From contig JAYWGJ010000342.1 of the NCBI GenBank assembly GCA_043778315.1, positions 1 through 17,981 of the forward strand: a stretch of DNA of 17,981 nucleotides, in the 5' to 3' direction. The stretch is from JBEEMU01 sp043778315 (GTDB taxonomy: Bacteria; Bacteroidota; Bacteroidia; Chitinophagales; Saprospiraceae). Both the position numbers and the translations under genes were made by a program. A model generated the notes under the pieces. That model saw only the letters and a list, made by a program, of their open reading frames with translations. It did not search any database and was not told the DNA's origin. Positions within the stretch are counted from its first letter, which is position 1; each line of letters starts with the position of its first letter. Positions 1-7,274 of this stretch are shown here, piece after piece.

Positions 1-491
1 CGAATGATTTGTTTTTTCATCGGACTCAATTTATCTATAAATAATTTGCCCTCGATATGGTCGTATTCGTGCTGAACGACACGGGCATCTAAGCCAAAAT
101 ACACGTCTTCGTGCTGCACCCAGTTCTCGTCGTGATACCTAATACGGACGTTTTCGTGTCGGCTCACATCGCCACGAATAAACGGAATACTCAGGCAGCC
201 CTCTTCATACGCCCACATTTTGCCCGTTTCGGAAAGTATGCGCGCATTGAAAAATACTTTTTTTACACCAGGCGACCTGCGTTTTTCGTCGTCCTCTATT
301 TGCGCCGTATCGACTACAAATACGCGCAAGGCTTTACCGATTTGCGGCGCAGCCAAACCCACGCCGTTTGTAGCGTACATCGTCTCGAACATATCATTTA
401 CTAAGGCTGCCAAATCAGGCGTAGCCGCATTCACGTCGGCGCATTTTTCGCGCAATACGGGGTGTCCGTAAGCAAAAACAGGTAAAATCAT
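1..491 (-). CDS. def: Peptide deformylase, C-terminus cut by the window edge
   Basis: The enzyme removes the formyl group from the initiator methionine of nascent proteins in the cytoplasm, using a bound metal. Reading the minus strand from the ATG at 491, the three family motifs appear in order: GVGLAAPQIG (residues 43-52), EEGCLSIP (96-103, with metal-ligand Cys99) and QHEYDHIEG (140-148, with metal-ligand His141 and His145 and catalytic Glu142). About 163 residues are present, and the frame is still open at base 1, after the motif 'KLSPMKKQIIR'. Family members are usually 170-190 residues, so only the C-terminal tail is missing. The start is the only methionine that gives the usual 'MILPVFAYGHPVLR' opening of Bacteroidota deformylases. 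No clear promoter was found just upstream. A nested inverted repeat lies between it and the next minus-strand gene, so the two are probably not strongly co-transcribed. Confidence 0.96.
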   Translation of the reverse strand, partial: MILPVFAYGHPVLREKCADVNAATPDLAALVNDMFETMYATNGVGLAAPQIGKALRVFVVDTAQIEDDEKRRSPGVKKVFFNARILSETGKMWAYEEGCLSIPFIRGDVSRHENVRIRYHDENWVQHEDVYFGLDARVVQHEYDHIEGKLFIDKLSPMKKQII

Positions 492-575
492 GGGTTAAAA
501 ATTGCAGTAAGCCTTAAAAATTGGCTTTATTATTTGTAAAAAAATTTATTTTAATTGAAACGATATAGCTGAAAT

Positions 576-678
576 AAAATAAACGATATCCTTTATCTAC
601 ACTCAAAAAATAGCTTAACCCTACGTTTCACTACGGTCTAACTATTTTTTCTTCGTTCCCGATAATATCGTTTATTTT
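576..678. repeat. Nested inverted-repeat element A, probably also a terminator
   Basis: The outer arms AAAATAAACGATAT (576-589) and ATATCGTTTATTTT (665-678) are perfect 14-bp inverted repeats, 75 bp apart. Nested inside is a second stem, AAAAAATAG (605-613) with CTATTTTTT (642-650). It continues inward with one bulge per side (TTA/TAA, A/T, CC/GG). On the minus strand the inner hairpin ends in a run of six T, placed 40 to 90 bp past the stop of the DUF6089 gene, so it could terminate that transcript. The outer arms resemble those of element B at 10126-10243. Confidence 0.7.
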
Positions 679-690
679 AAAGCATATATT

Positions 691-1557
691 CTACCATTTT
701 GTGCAACGCACACTATTAAAATTGTACATCAAACCGAGGCTCGCAAATACATAAGTGTCGTTATTGAAGCCGTTGCCGCGCTGCCGTGTCGGCTGCCCGA
801 TGCCCGACTCGGGTATGCCCGAACGGTCGGAGAGCGCGACCGCTAAGTCGCCGTGCAGCGACCGCAGATTAGACGGGTCGGGGTAATTGCCGCTCACGTC
901 GTCGAGGTAATCGGTAAATAATTTTTTGGCACTAAACTCAAAATTAAAACTCCACTCCCGAGCCAAATCGAGCTTTAAGCCCAACCCGTAGGTCAGTTGC
1001 GGCTGCAAAAGCGCGTACTCCGAGCCGATAAACTGCCCTTCGGTGCCGAGCGTCTGCAAGCTCACCCATTGCCCGTTGTATTTTGTACGCGGATTAAAGT
1101 GAAACGCGCCGCCCCCGACGAACACATACGGCGAAATATTTTCGTCGCGCTTGCCGTGCTGATACGGCAAAAAATTGAACTCTATTTGCGCAGTCGCGTC
1201 AAATATATGACTCTTAAAATCCAGGTTGCGCGCTTGTTGTAGCGGCGTATTGTAGTCGCGGTCGTAGGCTTCGATAGTCCCGTAATTTAGCGAAAGCTTA
1301 CTCGAGATGCGCGAATTAAAATTATGGCGCGTCATTGCGCCGAAGGCGATATTAGGTCTATTTAAACCAAAATCGGGGTTTATGTCGCCGAAATAATGCG
1401 TCCCACCTATCCAGCCGCCCAGTTCCCAGCGTTGCGCGAAAGCGGAAGTTGCCATTGCTGCGCCAATCAAGCAGATAAAAACAATTTTTTTAAACACGTT
1501 TTTGTTGTTTTTGTATAATAATTTTTCCAAAAAAATCAATCGCAATACATTTGCCAT
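691..1557 (-). CDS. DUF6089 / PorG-like outer-membrane beta-barrel protein
   Basis: This is a 288-residue exported protein. A positively charged N-region (KNVFKK) is followed by a hydrophobic stretch ending in ATSAFA, with likely signal-peptidase cleavage before QRWELGG (about residue 42). The mature part alternates aromatic and small residues as in beta-barrels. It shows the DUF6089 hallmarks: a start like 'ELGGWIGGTHYFGDINP', an R-x-N-x-N-x-R-like patch near 77-83, 'FDATAQIEFNFLPY' (118-131) and 'SPYVFVGGGAFHFNP'. DUF6089 includes PorG, an outer-membrane part of the type IX secretion system. Membership is inferred from pattern only, and a paralogue with another role is equally possible. The ATG start gives a long N-region; a GTG at 1497 (VFKKIVF) would give a more usual signal peptide. 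A perfect -7 match lies about 110 bp upstream. Confidence 0.8.
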   Translation of the reverse strand: MANVLRLIFLEKLLYKNNKNVFKKIVFICLIGAAMATSAFAQRWELGGWIGGTHYFGDINPDFGLNRPNIAFGAMTRHNFNSRISSKLSLNYGTIEAYDRDYNTPLQQARNLDFKSHIFDATAQIEFNFLPYQHGKRDENISPYVFVGGGAFHFNPRTKYNGQWVSLQTLGTEGQFIGSEYALLQPQLTYGLGLKLDLAREWSFNFEFSAKKLFTDYLDDVSGNYPDPSNLRSLHGDLAVALSDRSGIPESGIGQPTRQRGNGFNNDTYVFASLGLMYNFNSVRCTKW

Positions 1558-1666
1558 CAGTTTTTTATAAATTTTAATTATTATGATATGAAAGTTTATG
1601 GAAAGGTGAAATCGATATATTATGATTAAGAAAATTGTTTTTTGATTTTTATAGAAAAACTACCAA

Positions 1667-1674
1667 CAAAGGTA
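1667..1674 (-). promoter_or_regulatory. Putative -7 promoter element for the DUF6089 gene
   Basis: CAAAGGTA on the plus strand reads TACCTTTG on the minus strand, a perfect match to the Bacteroidota -7 consensus TAnnTTTG. Transcription would start near 1660, giving a leader of about 100 nt. No TTTG at the proper -33 spacing is visible, so the call rests on the -7 match and its position. Confidence 0.5.
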
Positions 1675-1843
1675 AGATAAATTAGCAAAAAAGTATTGTC
1701 TTTGTGGTGTAAAACGTAGATTATGTCAAAAATATTGCATTTTGAAAGTATTAATTTTATTATATATTAATTAATTTTAATTTATTAATTATTGATAAAC
1801 AATTGAAATTAAAGAATACACGTTTTAAACTCATTTTTATATG

Positions 1844-1875
1844 TTTAGTTATTATATCAATTAATTGTATCTTTG
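1844..1875 (+). promoter_or_regulatory. Putative promoter of dsbD
   Basis: TATCTTTG at 1868-1875 matches the Bacteroidota -7 consensus TAnnTTTG perfectly. TTTA at 1844-1847, 20 bp further upstream, approximates the -33 TTTG at the expected spacing. The predicted start near 1882 leaves a leader of about 75 nt before the dsbD ATG. Confidence 0.65.
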
Positions 1876-1955
1876 CGTAGTGTGATGAAACTATTATAAA
1901 AAAATAGTACGTTCCTTCTTATTTTCCTCTTTATTCTGTCTCTAAAAATATTTTT

Positions 1956-4565
1956 ATGTTGAAATATTGCGCAAAGCATACTTTTATGCTATTCACTTTT
2001 GTAATATTATTGTTGCCAATATTAGCTAAGGCGCAGCAAGCTCTCTACGACCCGTTGCGCATTGTGCATTGGTCATATAGCGCGAAAGCGACGGCGGCAA
2101 ACGAATTTGACCTAACTATCACAGCCGAAATAGAGAAAGGCTGGTCGGTCTATTCGCAAAATATTGCGAAAGGCGGACCCGTAGCCACCAATTTTAATTT
2201 TGATAAAAACGGCTACGAACTTGTTGGGCGTGCGCAAGAGACTGGCGCGAACAAAAAAGAGGGCAACGACCCTGCATTTAAAGGTATGTACGTCGCGAAA
2301 TATTACGACAAAGTAGTGTTTTCGCAAAAAATAAAAACGACCTCGAACGCCAAAGCAGCGAAGGGCGAAATTACTTTTATGACTTGCAATAGTGAGCGTT
2401 GCCTCGCGCCAACTTCCCTAAAATTCAGTATTCCGCTTGTCGCTAATAGCAATATAATAGCCGAAAACAGCTCAAAAAATACTAATATTTCGCCTTCTGC
2501 GAACCAAAATGCTACGGTAAGCAAGGGTTCGGGCGCAACGCCGCGCATTACAGCTACGCCGATAAAATCGCCTGTGCGCTGGACATTCGATAAAGTGAAC
2601 GGCAGCAACGGCGAGTACGGCATTATGGCGAAAGCCGATATTGAGCCGGGTTGGTACTTGCTCTCGTCGCTACAAACGGGCAAAGCAAAACCGACAAGTT
2701 TCACTTTTTGGGACAAAAAAAATATTGTAGAATTGAGTATTTGGAAAGAAAGCGGACCGCGTATTTTTACGCCCGACGCTAATTTTGGTGGCGAAAAAGT
2801 AGCTAAATTTACGCGCAGTGCGTTGTTTACACAACACATAAAAGTACGCGACGCAGCCAAGATAGTGAAAGGCAGCCTGCAATATATGGTGTGCAACGCC
2901 GACGGCTGCCTGCCCGTACAAACCGAAAACTTCACGATTGACCTATCTGACGCGAAAGCGGCTGCGCCTGTGTTGGCGGGCTACACGCCCGAGCCGATTT
3001 TGGGCGGACCCGCAGGCGACACCGACGACACGACCGCCGCTACAAAAACCGACACCACCGACGCGCCCGCCGTTGCAGGTAGCGATTACCCGAGCCGCTA
3101 CGGGATAGATAAAACCTACTTTAAGGACGATTGCTCGGGCGAAAAAGAGAGCGACGACTCGTATTTTTGGATATTTTGGGGCGGAATTGCAGGCGGATTG
3201 TTCGCGCTGCTCACGCCTTGTGTGTTCCCTATGTTGCCGCTCACGGTGAGTTTTTTCTTGAACCGCAGCAAAACCCGACAACAAGGCATTCGCAACGCTA
3301 TTATATATGGACTGTCGATTATCGGTATTTATTTGCTGATTGGCTTGGTGCTGACCGCGATTTTCGGTCCAGCGATAGGTAATATTTTATCTACGCATTG
3401 GCTACCAAACCTCTTGTTTTTTGTCGCTTTTGCGGTATTTGCCTTCTCCTTTTTTGGTTATTACGAACTCACGCTACCGAGTAGCTGGGCGAACGCGACC
3501 GACACACGCGCTGATAAAGGCGGTTTGGGCGGCATATTTTTTATGGCGGCAACGCTGGTTATTGTTTCGTTTTCGTGTACGGGTCCAGTGATGGGTTCGC
3601 TGCTCGTTAAGGCGTTTGAGGGCAAAGACACGTTCCATCTTTTTGGTTTTATACCCATGAAGCCGTTGGTGGGAATGTTCGGTTTTTCGTTGGCGTTGGC
3701 ATTGCCTTTCGCCTTGTTCGCGCTGTTTCCACAATGGCTAAAATCGCTGCCCCGCGCAGGCGGCTGGATGGATACGCTCAAAGTCACTTTTGGCTTCATC
3801 GAGTTGGCGATGGCATTCAAATTTTTATCGAACATCGACTTAGTGTATAATATAGGTGTGTTGCGCTGGGAGCCGTTTTTGGTGATTTGGTCGCTGCTTG
3901 CCTTAGGTTTAGCCTTGTATTATATGGGTTTGTATGTTTTTAAACCCGTTCAGAAAGTAGCCGAAATATCGGTTGCACGCAAAGTGGGCGCAGGTATTTC
4001 GCTTGGTTTTATGGCGTATATGATAAGCGGTTTGGTGACTTATCAGCCGTTGAGTTTACTCAGCGGCTTGCCGCCGCCTGTACATTACAACTTTTTTGGT
4101 CAAAAAAATAACGATTGTCCTGGCGGAATTGATTGTCACAAAAACGATTTAGATGCCGCTATTGCGGAAGCGAAAGCAAAAAATAAACCAATTTTTATCG
4201 ATTTTACGGGTTTGGCTTGTGTAAACTGTCGCAAAATGGAGGATAACGTTTGGGTGAAACCCGAAATAAAACGCTACTTGACCGAAGATTTTGTAGTTGT
4301 ATCATTATATTGTGACGACCGCACCAAACTCGCGTCTAACGAAATATATACCTCGACATATTACAAAAAAGAAATGGACGAAATCGGCGAACGCAACACT
4401 GACTTACAAACGGTCGTTTTTGAGGCAAATTCGCAGCCGCTTTACGCGATACTTTCGCCCGACCTAAAAGTGATGAACAAACCCGTAGGCTATACGCCCG
4501 ACATAGCGGAATATGAAAAGTTTTTGAAATGCGGTTTGAAGCGTTTTAAAAGCGGAAAGAAATAA
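1956..4565 (+). CDS. dsbD: Thiol:disulfide interchange protein DsbD with two N-terminal domains
   Basis: The protein carries reducing power from cytoplasmic thioredoxin across the inner membrane to periplasmic thiol proteins. It has 869 residues. Residues 1-26 are a signal peptide (ends LAKA). Two homologous immunoglobulin-like DsbD-alpha-type domains follow, about 30-165 and 205-332, each ending in a paired-cysteine motif: CNSERC (Cys144/149) and CNADGC (Cys313/318). A Thr/Asp/Ala-rich linker spans about 335-400. The membrane domain has the transport cysteines in TPCVFPMLPLTVSFF (Cys422) and SFSCTGPVMGSLL (Cys541), with about eight helices up to residue 705. A periplasmic thioredoxin-like domain carries CVNC (Cys755/758). 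All catalytic cysteines are present. E. coli DsbD is about 565 residues with one N-terminal domain, so the extra domain is the odd feature. purQ follows after 98 bp with its own candidate promoter. Confidence 0.95.
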   Translation: MLKYCAKHTFMLFTFVILLLPILAKAQQALYDPLRIVHWSYSAKATAANEFDLTITAEIEKGWSVYSQNIAKGGPVATNFNFDKNGYELVGRAQETGANKKEGNDPAFKGMYVAKYYDKVVFSQKIKTTSNAKAAKGEITFMTCNSERCLAPTSLKFSIPLVANSNIIAENSSKNTNISPSANQNATVSKGSGATPRITATPIKSPVRWTFDKVNGSNGEYGIMAKADIEPGWYLLSSLQTGKAKPTSFTFWDKKNIVELSIWKESGPRIFTPDANFGGEKVAKFTRSALFTQHIKVRDAAKIVKGSLQYMVCNADGCLPVQTENFTIDLSDAKAAAPVLAGYTPEPILGGPAGDTDDTTAATKTDTTDAPAVAGSDYPSRYGIDKTYFKDDCSGEKESDDSYFWIFWGGIAGGLFALLTPCVFPMLPLTVSFFLNRSKTRQQGIRNAIIYGLSIIGIYLLIGLVLTAIFGPAIGNILSTHWLPNLLFFVAFAVFAFSFFGYYELTLPSSWANATDTRADKGGLGGIFFMAATLVIVSFSCTGPVMGSLLVKAFEGKDTFHLFGFIPMKPLVGMFGFSLALALPFALFALFPQWLKSLPRAGGWMDTLKVTFGFIELAMAFKFLSNIDLVYNIGVLRWEPFLVIWSLLALGLALYYMGLYVFKPVQKVAEISVARKVGAGISLGFMAYMISGLVTYQPLSLLSGLPPPVHYNFFGQKNNDCPGGIDCHKNDLDAAIAEAKAKNKPIFIDFTGLACVNCRKMEDNVWVKPEIKRYLTEDFVVVSLYCDDRTKLASNEIYTSTYYKKEMDEIGERNTDLQTVVFEANSQPLYAILSPDLKVMNKPVGYTPDIAEYEKFLKCGLKRFKSGKK

Positions 4566-4608
4566 CATATTCTTAATATAAAATTCATTTTTGTTAATAT
4601 GTTATTCG

Positions 4609-4616
4609 TAACTTTG
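4609..4616 (+). promoter_or_regulatory. Putative -7 promoter element of purQ
   Basis: TAACTTTG matches TAnnTTTG exactly and lies 47 bp before the purQ start codon. TTTG at 4590-4593 is upstream but only 15 bp away, shorter than the usual 19-21, so the -33 part is uncertain. Confidence 0.5.
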
Positions 4617-4663
4617 CGCACCGTTTAGAAAAGTAAACAATAATCAAATTATAATTTTAATAT

Positions 4664-5389
4664 ATGCGTTTTGGCGTAGTGCAATTTCCGGGGTCTAATT
4701 GCGACCATGATTTGATACATCTCCTCGCCGAAGTGTATCAGCAAGAGGTCGTTGAGCTTTGGCACAAACATACCGACCTGCAAGGCTTAACTACCGACGA
4801 CTGTATCTTGTTGCCAGGCGGATTTTCGTATGGCGATTATTTGCGCTGTGGTGCGGTAGCTCGCTTTTCGCCGATAATGACAGCCGTGGTAGCACACGCA
4901 GAACGCGGCGGTTTTGTGTGGGGAATTTGTAACGGTTTTCAGATTTTATGTGAAGCAGGGCTGCTGCCAGGTGCGCTTTTGCGCAATAAAGACCAGCAGT
5001 TTATTTGCAAAAATGTATGGCTCAAACCTGCTACGACGAACACCTCAATCACGACTTATTGCGAAACCGACGTGCCGCTTCGCATACCGATAGCGCACGC
5101 CGAAGGCAGATATTACGCTGATGCAGCGACATTGGCAACGCTACAAAAAAACGACCAAATTTTATTCCGCTACTGCGACGAACAAGGCAACGTGACCGAA
5201 ACCGCGAACCCGAACGGCGCAATAGACAATATAGCAGGTATTTGCAACGAAAAACGCAACGTTTTTGGTATGATGCCGCACCCCGAGCGATGCGCCGACA
5301 TGCGGCTCGGGAATATTGATGGCAGTTTATTATTCGAAGGATTACTCGGAATGATGCAAGAGATAGAAATTGGTAGCTTAGGCTTGTAA
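4664..5389 (+). CDS. purQ: Phosphoribosylformylglycinamidine synthase subunit PurQ
   Basis: PurQ is the class I glutamine amidotransferase subunit of FGAM synthase, step four of de novo purine synthesis. It releases ammonia from glutamine and passes it to PurL. The 241-residue length is close to the usual PurQ size. The opening 'MRFGVVQFPGSNCDHD' and LLPGGFSYGDYLRCGA (49-64) are typical. The nucleophile is Cys89 in GICNGFQ, and the His/Glu of the triad are His206/Glu208 in MMPHPER. A separate PurQ implies the three-part enzyme (PurQ, PurS, small PurL) rather than the single large fused PurL of enteric bacteria and Bacteroides; purS and purL are not in this window. The start is the only good ATG after the upstream promoter. 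I see no clear terminator just behind it. Confidence 0.97.
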   Translation: MRFGVVQFPGSNCDHDLIHLLAEVYQQEVVELWHKHTDLQGLTTDDCILLPGGFSYGDYLRCGAVARFSPIMTAVVAHAERGGFVWGICNGFQILCEAGLLPGALLRNKDQQFICKNVWLKPATTNTSITTYCETDVPLRIPIAHAEGRYYADAATLATLQKNDQILFRYCDEQGNVTETANPNGAIDNIAGICNEKRNVFGMMPHPERCADMRLGNIDGSLLFEGLLGMMQEIEIGSLGL

Positions 5390-5649
5390 ATATATTCTCT
5401 CACAGCTTTGTAAAATAAGTATTGCGCAAATTGTGACATCAGTTTCAGCATTTTTGTATAGAATATTTACGATATTTCACTTCAAGTATAATATTTATTT
5501 ATAATATGATAAATATTTATTGTGTATAACTCTGTGACTTTAAAATATTAATACATTTTGATTATTATAATTTAATGAAATTATAAATTATAAATAAAAA
5601 TATTACAAAAAAAGTACTGGAATGTTATGGAAACTCATTTACAATAGCT
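5390..5649. other. AT-rich gap without a recognised gene
   Basis: This 260-bp stretch between purQ and the small unit at 5650 is dominated by A and T. I see no convincing ORF, hairpin terminator or RNA gene in it. Confidence 0.6.
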
Positions 5650-5657
5650 TATCTTTG
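5650..5657 (+). promoter_or_regulatory. Putative -7 promoter element of the small 5773 unit
   Basis: TATCTTTG matches TAnnTTTG exactly, the same octamer as at the dsbD promoter. The predicted start near 5664 would give a leader of about 110 nt before the 30-codon ORF. No clear -33 TTTG is visible at the right spacing. Confidence 0.55.
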
Positions 5658-5772
5658 GCACAGAAATAAAGAGCCGTATTAAATACTTTGTTTCTGCCAA
5701 ACGAACCGAATAAACTTCCGCTTAGTTCTTTTATTACAATTTCAACTTTTAATCTTTAAAACCTGAAAGAAT

Positions 5773-5865
5773 ATGCTTATTCTTTACATCGCAGCAGGTG
5801 TTTTTGTAGTTGGAGGAAGTTTAGTTTCGGCAATGAATTTGAATACAAGAGGTGGCAGACGATAG
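5773..5865 (+). CDS. Putative 30-residue single-pass membrane peptide
   Basis: ATG at 5773 to TAG at 5863-5865 encodes 30 residues: a hydrophobic segment of about 20 (starting MLILYIAAGVFVVGG) followed by a basic tail ending NTRGGRR. That is a classic layout for a small membrane peptide with its C-terminus in the cytoplasm. A perfect -7 element lies 116 bp upstream, and the sequence AAAGAAT precedes the ATG. A structured trailer and a very strong terminator follow, so the ORF sits in its own short transcript. I do not recognise the family. The N-terminus faintly resembles the first helix of YugP-type zinc peptidases, but no peptidase follows in any frame. It may instead be incidental to a non-coding RNA. 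Conservation of the peptide would decide. Confidence 0.45.
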   Translation: MLILYIAAGVFVVGGSLVSAMNLNTRGGRR

Positions 5866-5958
5866 ACTTGTGTCTATTCTAAGCTGCTGACTTGCTTCAA
5901 ATGATTACCACTTCCCCGTGTTAGAGGACTTTATTCAGTCTTCGCTTCAATTCCCAAA
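5866..5958 (+). ncRNA. Structured trailer of the small transcript, possible RNA element
   Basis: About 95 nt lie between the 30-codon ORF and the terminator, more GC-rich than the surrounding spacer. A 7-bp hairpin GAGGACT/AGTCTTC (5924-5930 and 5937-5943, one G-U pair, loop TTATTC) is visible, and a shorter AAGC/GCTT pairing is possible at 5881-5896. I do not recognise a known family: there are no tmRNA, SRP RNA or RNase P signatures. Confidence 0.3.
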
Positions 5959-5960
5959 AT

Positions 5961-6001
5961 AAAACGGACGTATCTTCTACAAGAAGGTACGTCCGTTTTT
6001 T
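5961..6001. terminator. Strong bidirectional hairpin terminator
   Basis: AAAACGGACGTA (5961-5972) pairs with TACGTCCGTTTT (5988-5999). The stem extends inward through a T-G pair and CTTC/GAAG to a 5-nt loop, 17 pairs in all. It ends in a run of T on the plus strand and in TTTTATTTT on the minus strand. It can therefore stop both the small plus-strand unit and the convergent amidohydrolase gene, whose stop codon is at 6033. Confidence 0.9.
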
Positions 6002-6032
6002 ATTGTAATATTACGATTTTTATAGTAATTTT

Positions 6033-7220
6033 CTACGCCAATCTTTTCACCTGTACGCTTTCGCTTATGCGTAAATCGCCGTCGGCGAAGCCGCTCAATA
6101 AATTAACTCCTGGGCATTTGCCTATTTCCAAACTACCCAAATCGGCATCAAAACCTAATCCCTCTGCGCCGTTGAGCGTCGCCCAACGCAGCAGCGTAGC
6201 GAACGGAACGTAAGATTGATAGCGTGCAATCGCTTTCAGCTCGTCCAAAACAGAAAGCTGCCAATTAGATGTGAGGCTATCCGTTCCGATAGTCAAACGC
6301 GCATCAGTATCTATAAACGCTTGATAATCAGGCAATTTGTTTTCTATGTATAAATTCGCATTTGCGCAAGTAGCCCAAAACACATTCGGCGACCACGTTT
6401 GTGCTGCCGCTATTTCGGCTCGAGTAGTGAGTGTATTGTGTACAAAAAGCGTTCTGTTATTCGGGTTCAAATGCTGTAAAGCGTAGTAAATTGCCGTTTT
6501 TCCTATCGGTCCGAAATCCGCCAAAGAGACATTAAATCCACCATAAAAATCGACAAATTTGCCCGTTCCGCTCAAAAAAAGCTCGTTTTCGGGCGGCGTT
6601 TCTTGGTTGTGAATGCTCACAGTCGCGCCGCTCTGCTCATTTGTTGCGTTAAGCAAACTAAATAAACGCTGCGAAACGCTGTACGGCGCGTGCGGGACGC
6701 TACTTTTGCGGCTGCCTGCGGGCGTAGGCACGGCATCATACACCTTTTTGTAGCCCTCAAAAGCGGTTTCGGCGTTTTGTTCTTGCAAAAAATCAAAATA
6801 TTCTACAAACGTATAATACCGCATTTTGCCCTTTGCTTTTTGTGCAAAAGTATCGGTTACATTGCTAATATCACCTACCGCGACGATGCCGCCATCAATC
6901 ATTTTTTGTTCGGCGGCGGCGATAGCGGCTTGTATTTCTTCGGGCGGCGCGGCGCGGCGTTGCACTACATTGGTGATAAACGAAATCAAACCAGTTCCCG
7001 TATCCACTTTCCCTTTCATGTGCGACAGCTCCAAATGGCAATGCGTATTGATAAAACCAGGTATCAAAACGCCCTGATGCACCTCGAGTTCTGCGGCTTC
7101 AAAATCGCTTTTTTCGCCTATTCTCACTATTTTTCCTTGATTATCCAAGACGATAACGCCGTTTTGTATCGGCGCGCTGCTTATCGGGAACACCCAATCG
7201 GCGGTTATTTGACGCAACAT
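6033..7220 (-). CDS. Amidohydrolase-superfamily deaminase, aminofutalosine-deaminase-like
   Basis: This 395-residue metal-dependent hydrolase belongs to the ATZ/TRZ-like group of the amidohydrolase superfamily (COG0402). An N-terminal beta segment (1-50) precedes the metal motif HCH in 'GFINTHCHLELSHMKGK' (His60, His62). Next come VPHAPYSVS (His177), SIHNQETPPENE (His204, Glu207), LFVHNTLT (His261) and GTDSLTSN (Asp314), then a C-terminal 'GKCPGVNLL' strand. These cover the metal ligands and catalytic acid of adenosine/guanine/aminofutalosine deaminases. The HxHLELSxxKG pattern recalls aminodeoxyfutalosine deaminase of the alternative menaquinone pathway, but the substrate is not proven. It is probably co-transcribed behind the sugar transferase, from which it is separated by only 36 bp of tandem-repeat sequence. 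That neighbour does not hint at the substrate. Confidence 0.87.
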   Translation of the reverse strand: MLRQITADWVFPISSAPIQNGVIVLDNQGKIVRIGEKSDFEAAELEVHQGVLIPGFINTHCHLELSHMKGKVDTGTGLISFITNVVQRRAAPPEEIQAAIAAAEQKMIDGGIVAVGDISNVTDTFAQKAKGKMRYYTFVEYFDFLQEQNAETAFEGYKKVYDAVPTPAGSRKSSVPHAPYSVSQRLFSLLNATNEQSGATVSIHNQETPPENELFLSGTGKFVDFYGGFNVSLADFGPIGKTAIYYALQHLNPNNRTLFVHNTLTTRAEIAAAQTWSPNVFWATCANANLYIENKLPDYQAFIDTDARLTIGTDSLTSNWQLSVLDELKAIARYQSYVPFATLLRWATLNGAEGLGFDADLGSLEIGKCPGVNLLSGFADGDLRISESVQVKRLA

Positions 7221-7232
7221 TCTAATAAATTA

Positions 7233-7274
7233 TTTTTTGAAATTACTTTTTTGAAATTATTTTTTTGAAATTAT
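7233..7274. repeat. Tandem repeat, 14-bp unit, three copies
   Basis: TTTTTTGAAATTA followed by C or T occurs three times in a row (7233-7246, 7247-7260, 7261-7274), with one base difference, and a partial copy precedes it. It covers the last codons and the stop codon of the sugar transferase and the spacer to the next gene. Confidence 0.85.

Larger units (their letters stand above)
1558..1955. other. AT-rich divergent intergenic region
   Basis: This 398-bp gap separates the divergent DUF6089 and dsbD genes. It holds a -7 promoter element for each gene, listed separately. The rest is very AT-rich, and I see no reading frame or strong hairpin in it. Confidence 0.7.

Noticed and set aside
111..471. 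Two overlapping plus-strand frames of 83 and 97 codons
   Set aside because: Both are opposite the peptide deformylase, whose three catalytic motifs are intact on the minus strand.
2303..2935. A 210-codon minus-strand frame inside dsbD
   Set aside because: It is antisense to the well-supported second DsbD N-terminal domain. It has no promoter and no coherent domain pattern.
5866..5958. tmRNA, SRP RNA, RNase P RNA or 6S RNA
   Set aside because: None of the expected conserved ends or loops is present: no CCA-type 3' end, no GGAA SRP tetraloop motif, and the region is too short for RNase P. I leave it as an unassigned structured trailer.
6690..7268. A 192-codon plus-strand frame
   Set aside because: It lies entirely opposite the amidohydrolase, which has all family motifs. 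The translated product has no recognisable pattern and is rich in Tyr, Phe and Arg, as expected of a shadow.
7233..7274. CRISPR array
   Set aside because: The 14-bp units are contiguous, AT-rich and lack spacers. No other regularly spaced repeats occur in the window and no cas gene is present.
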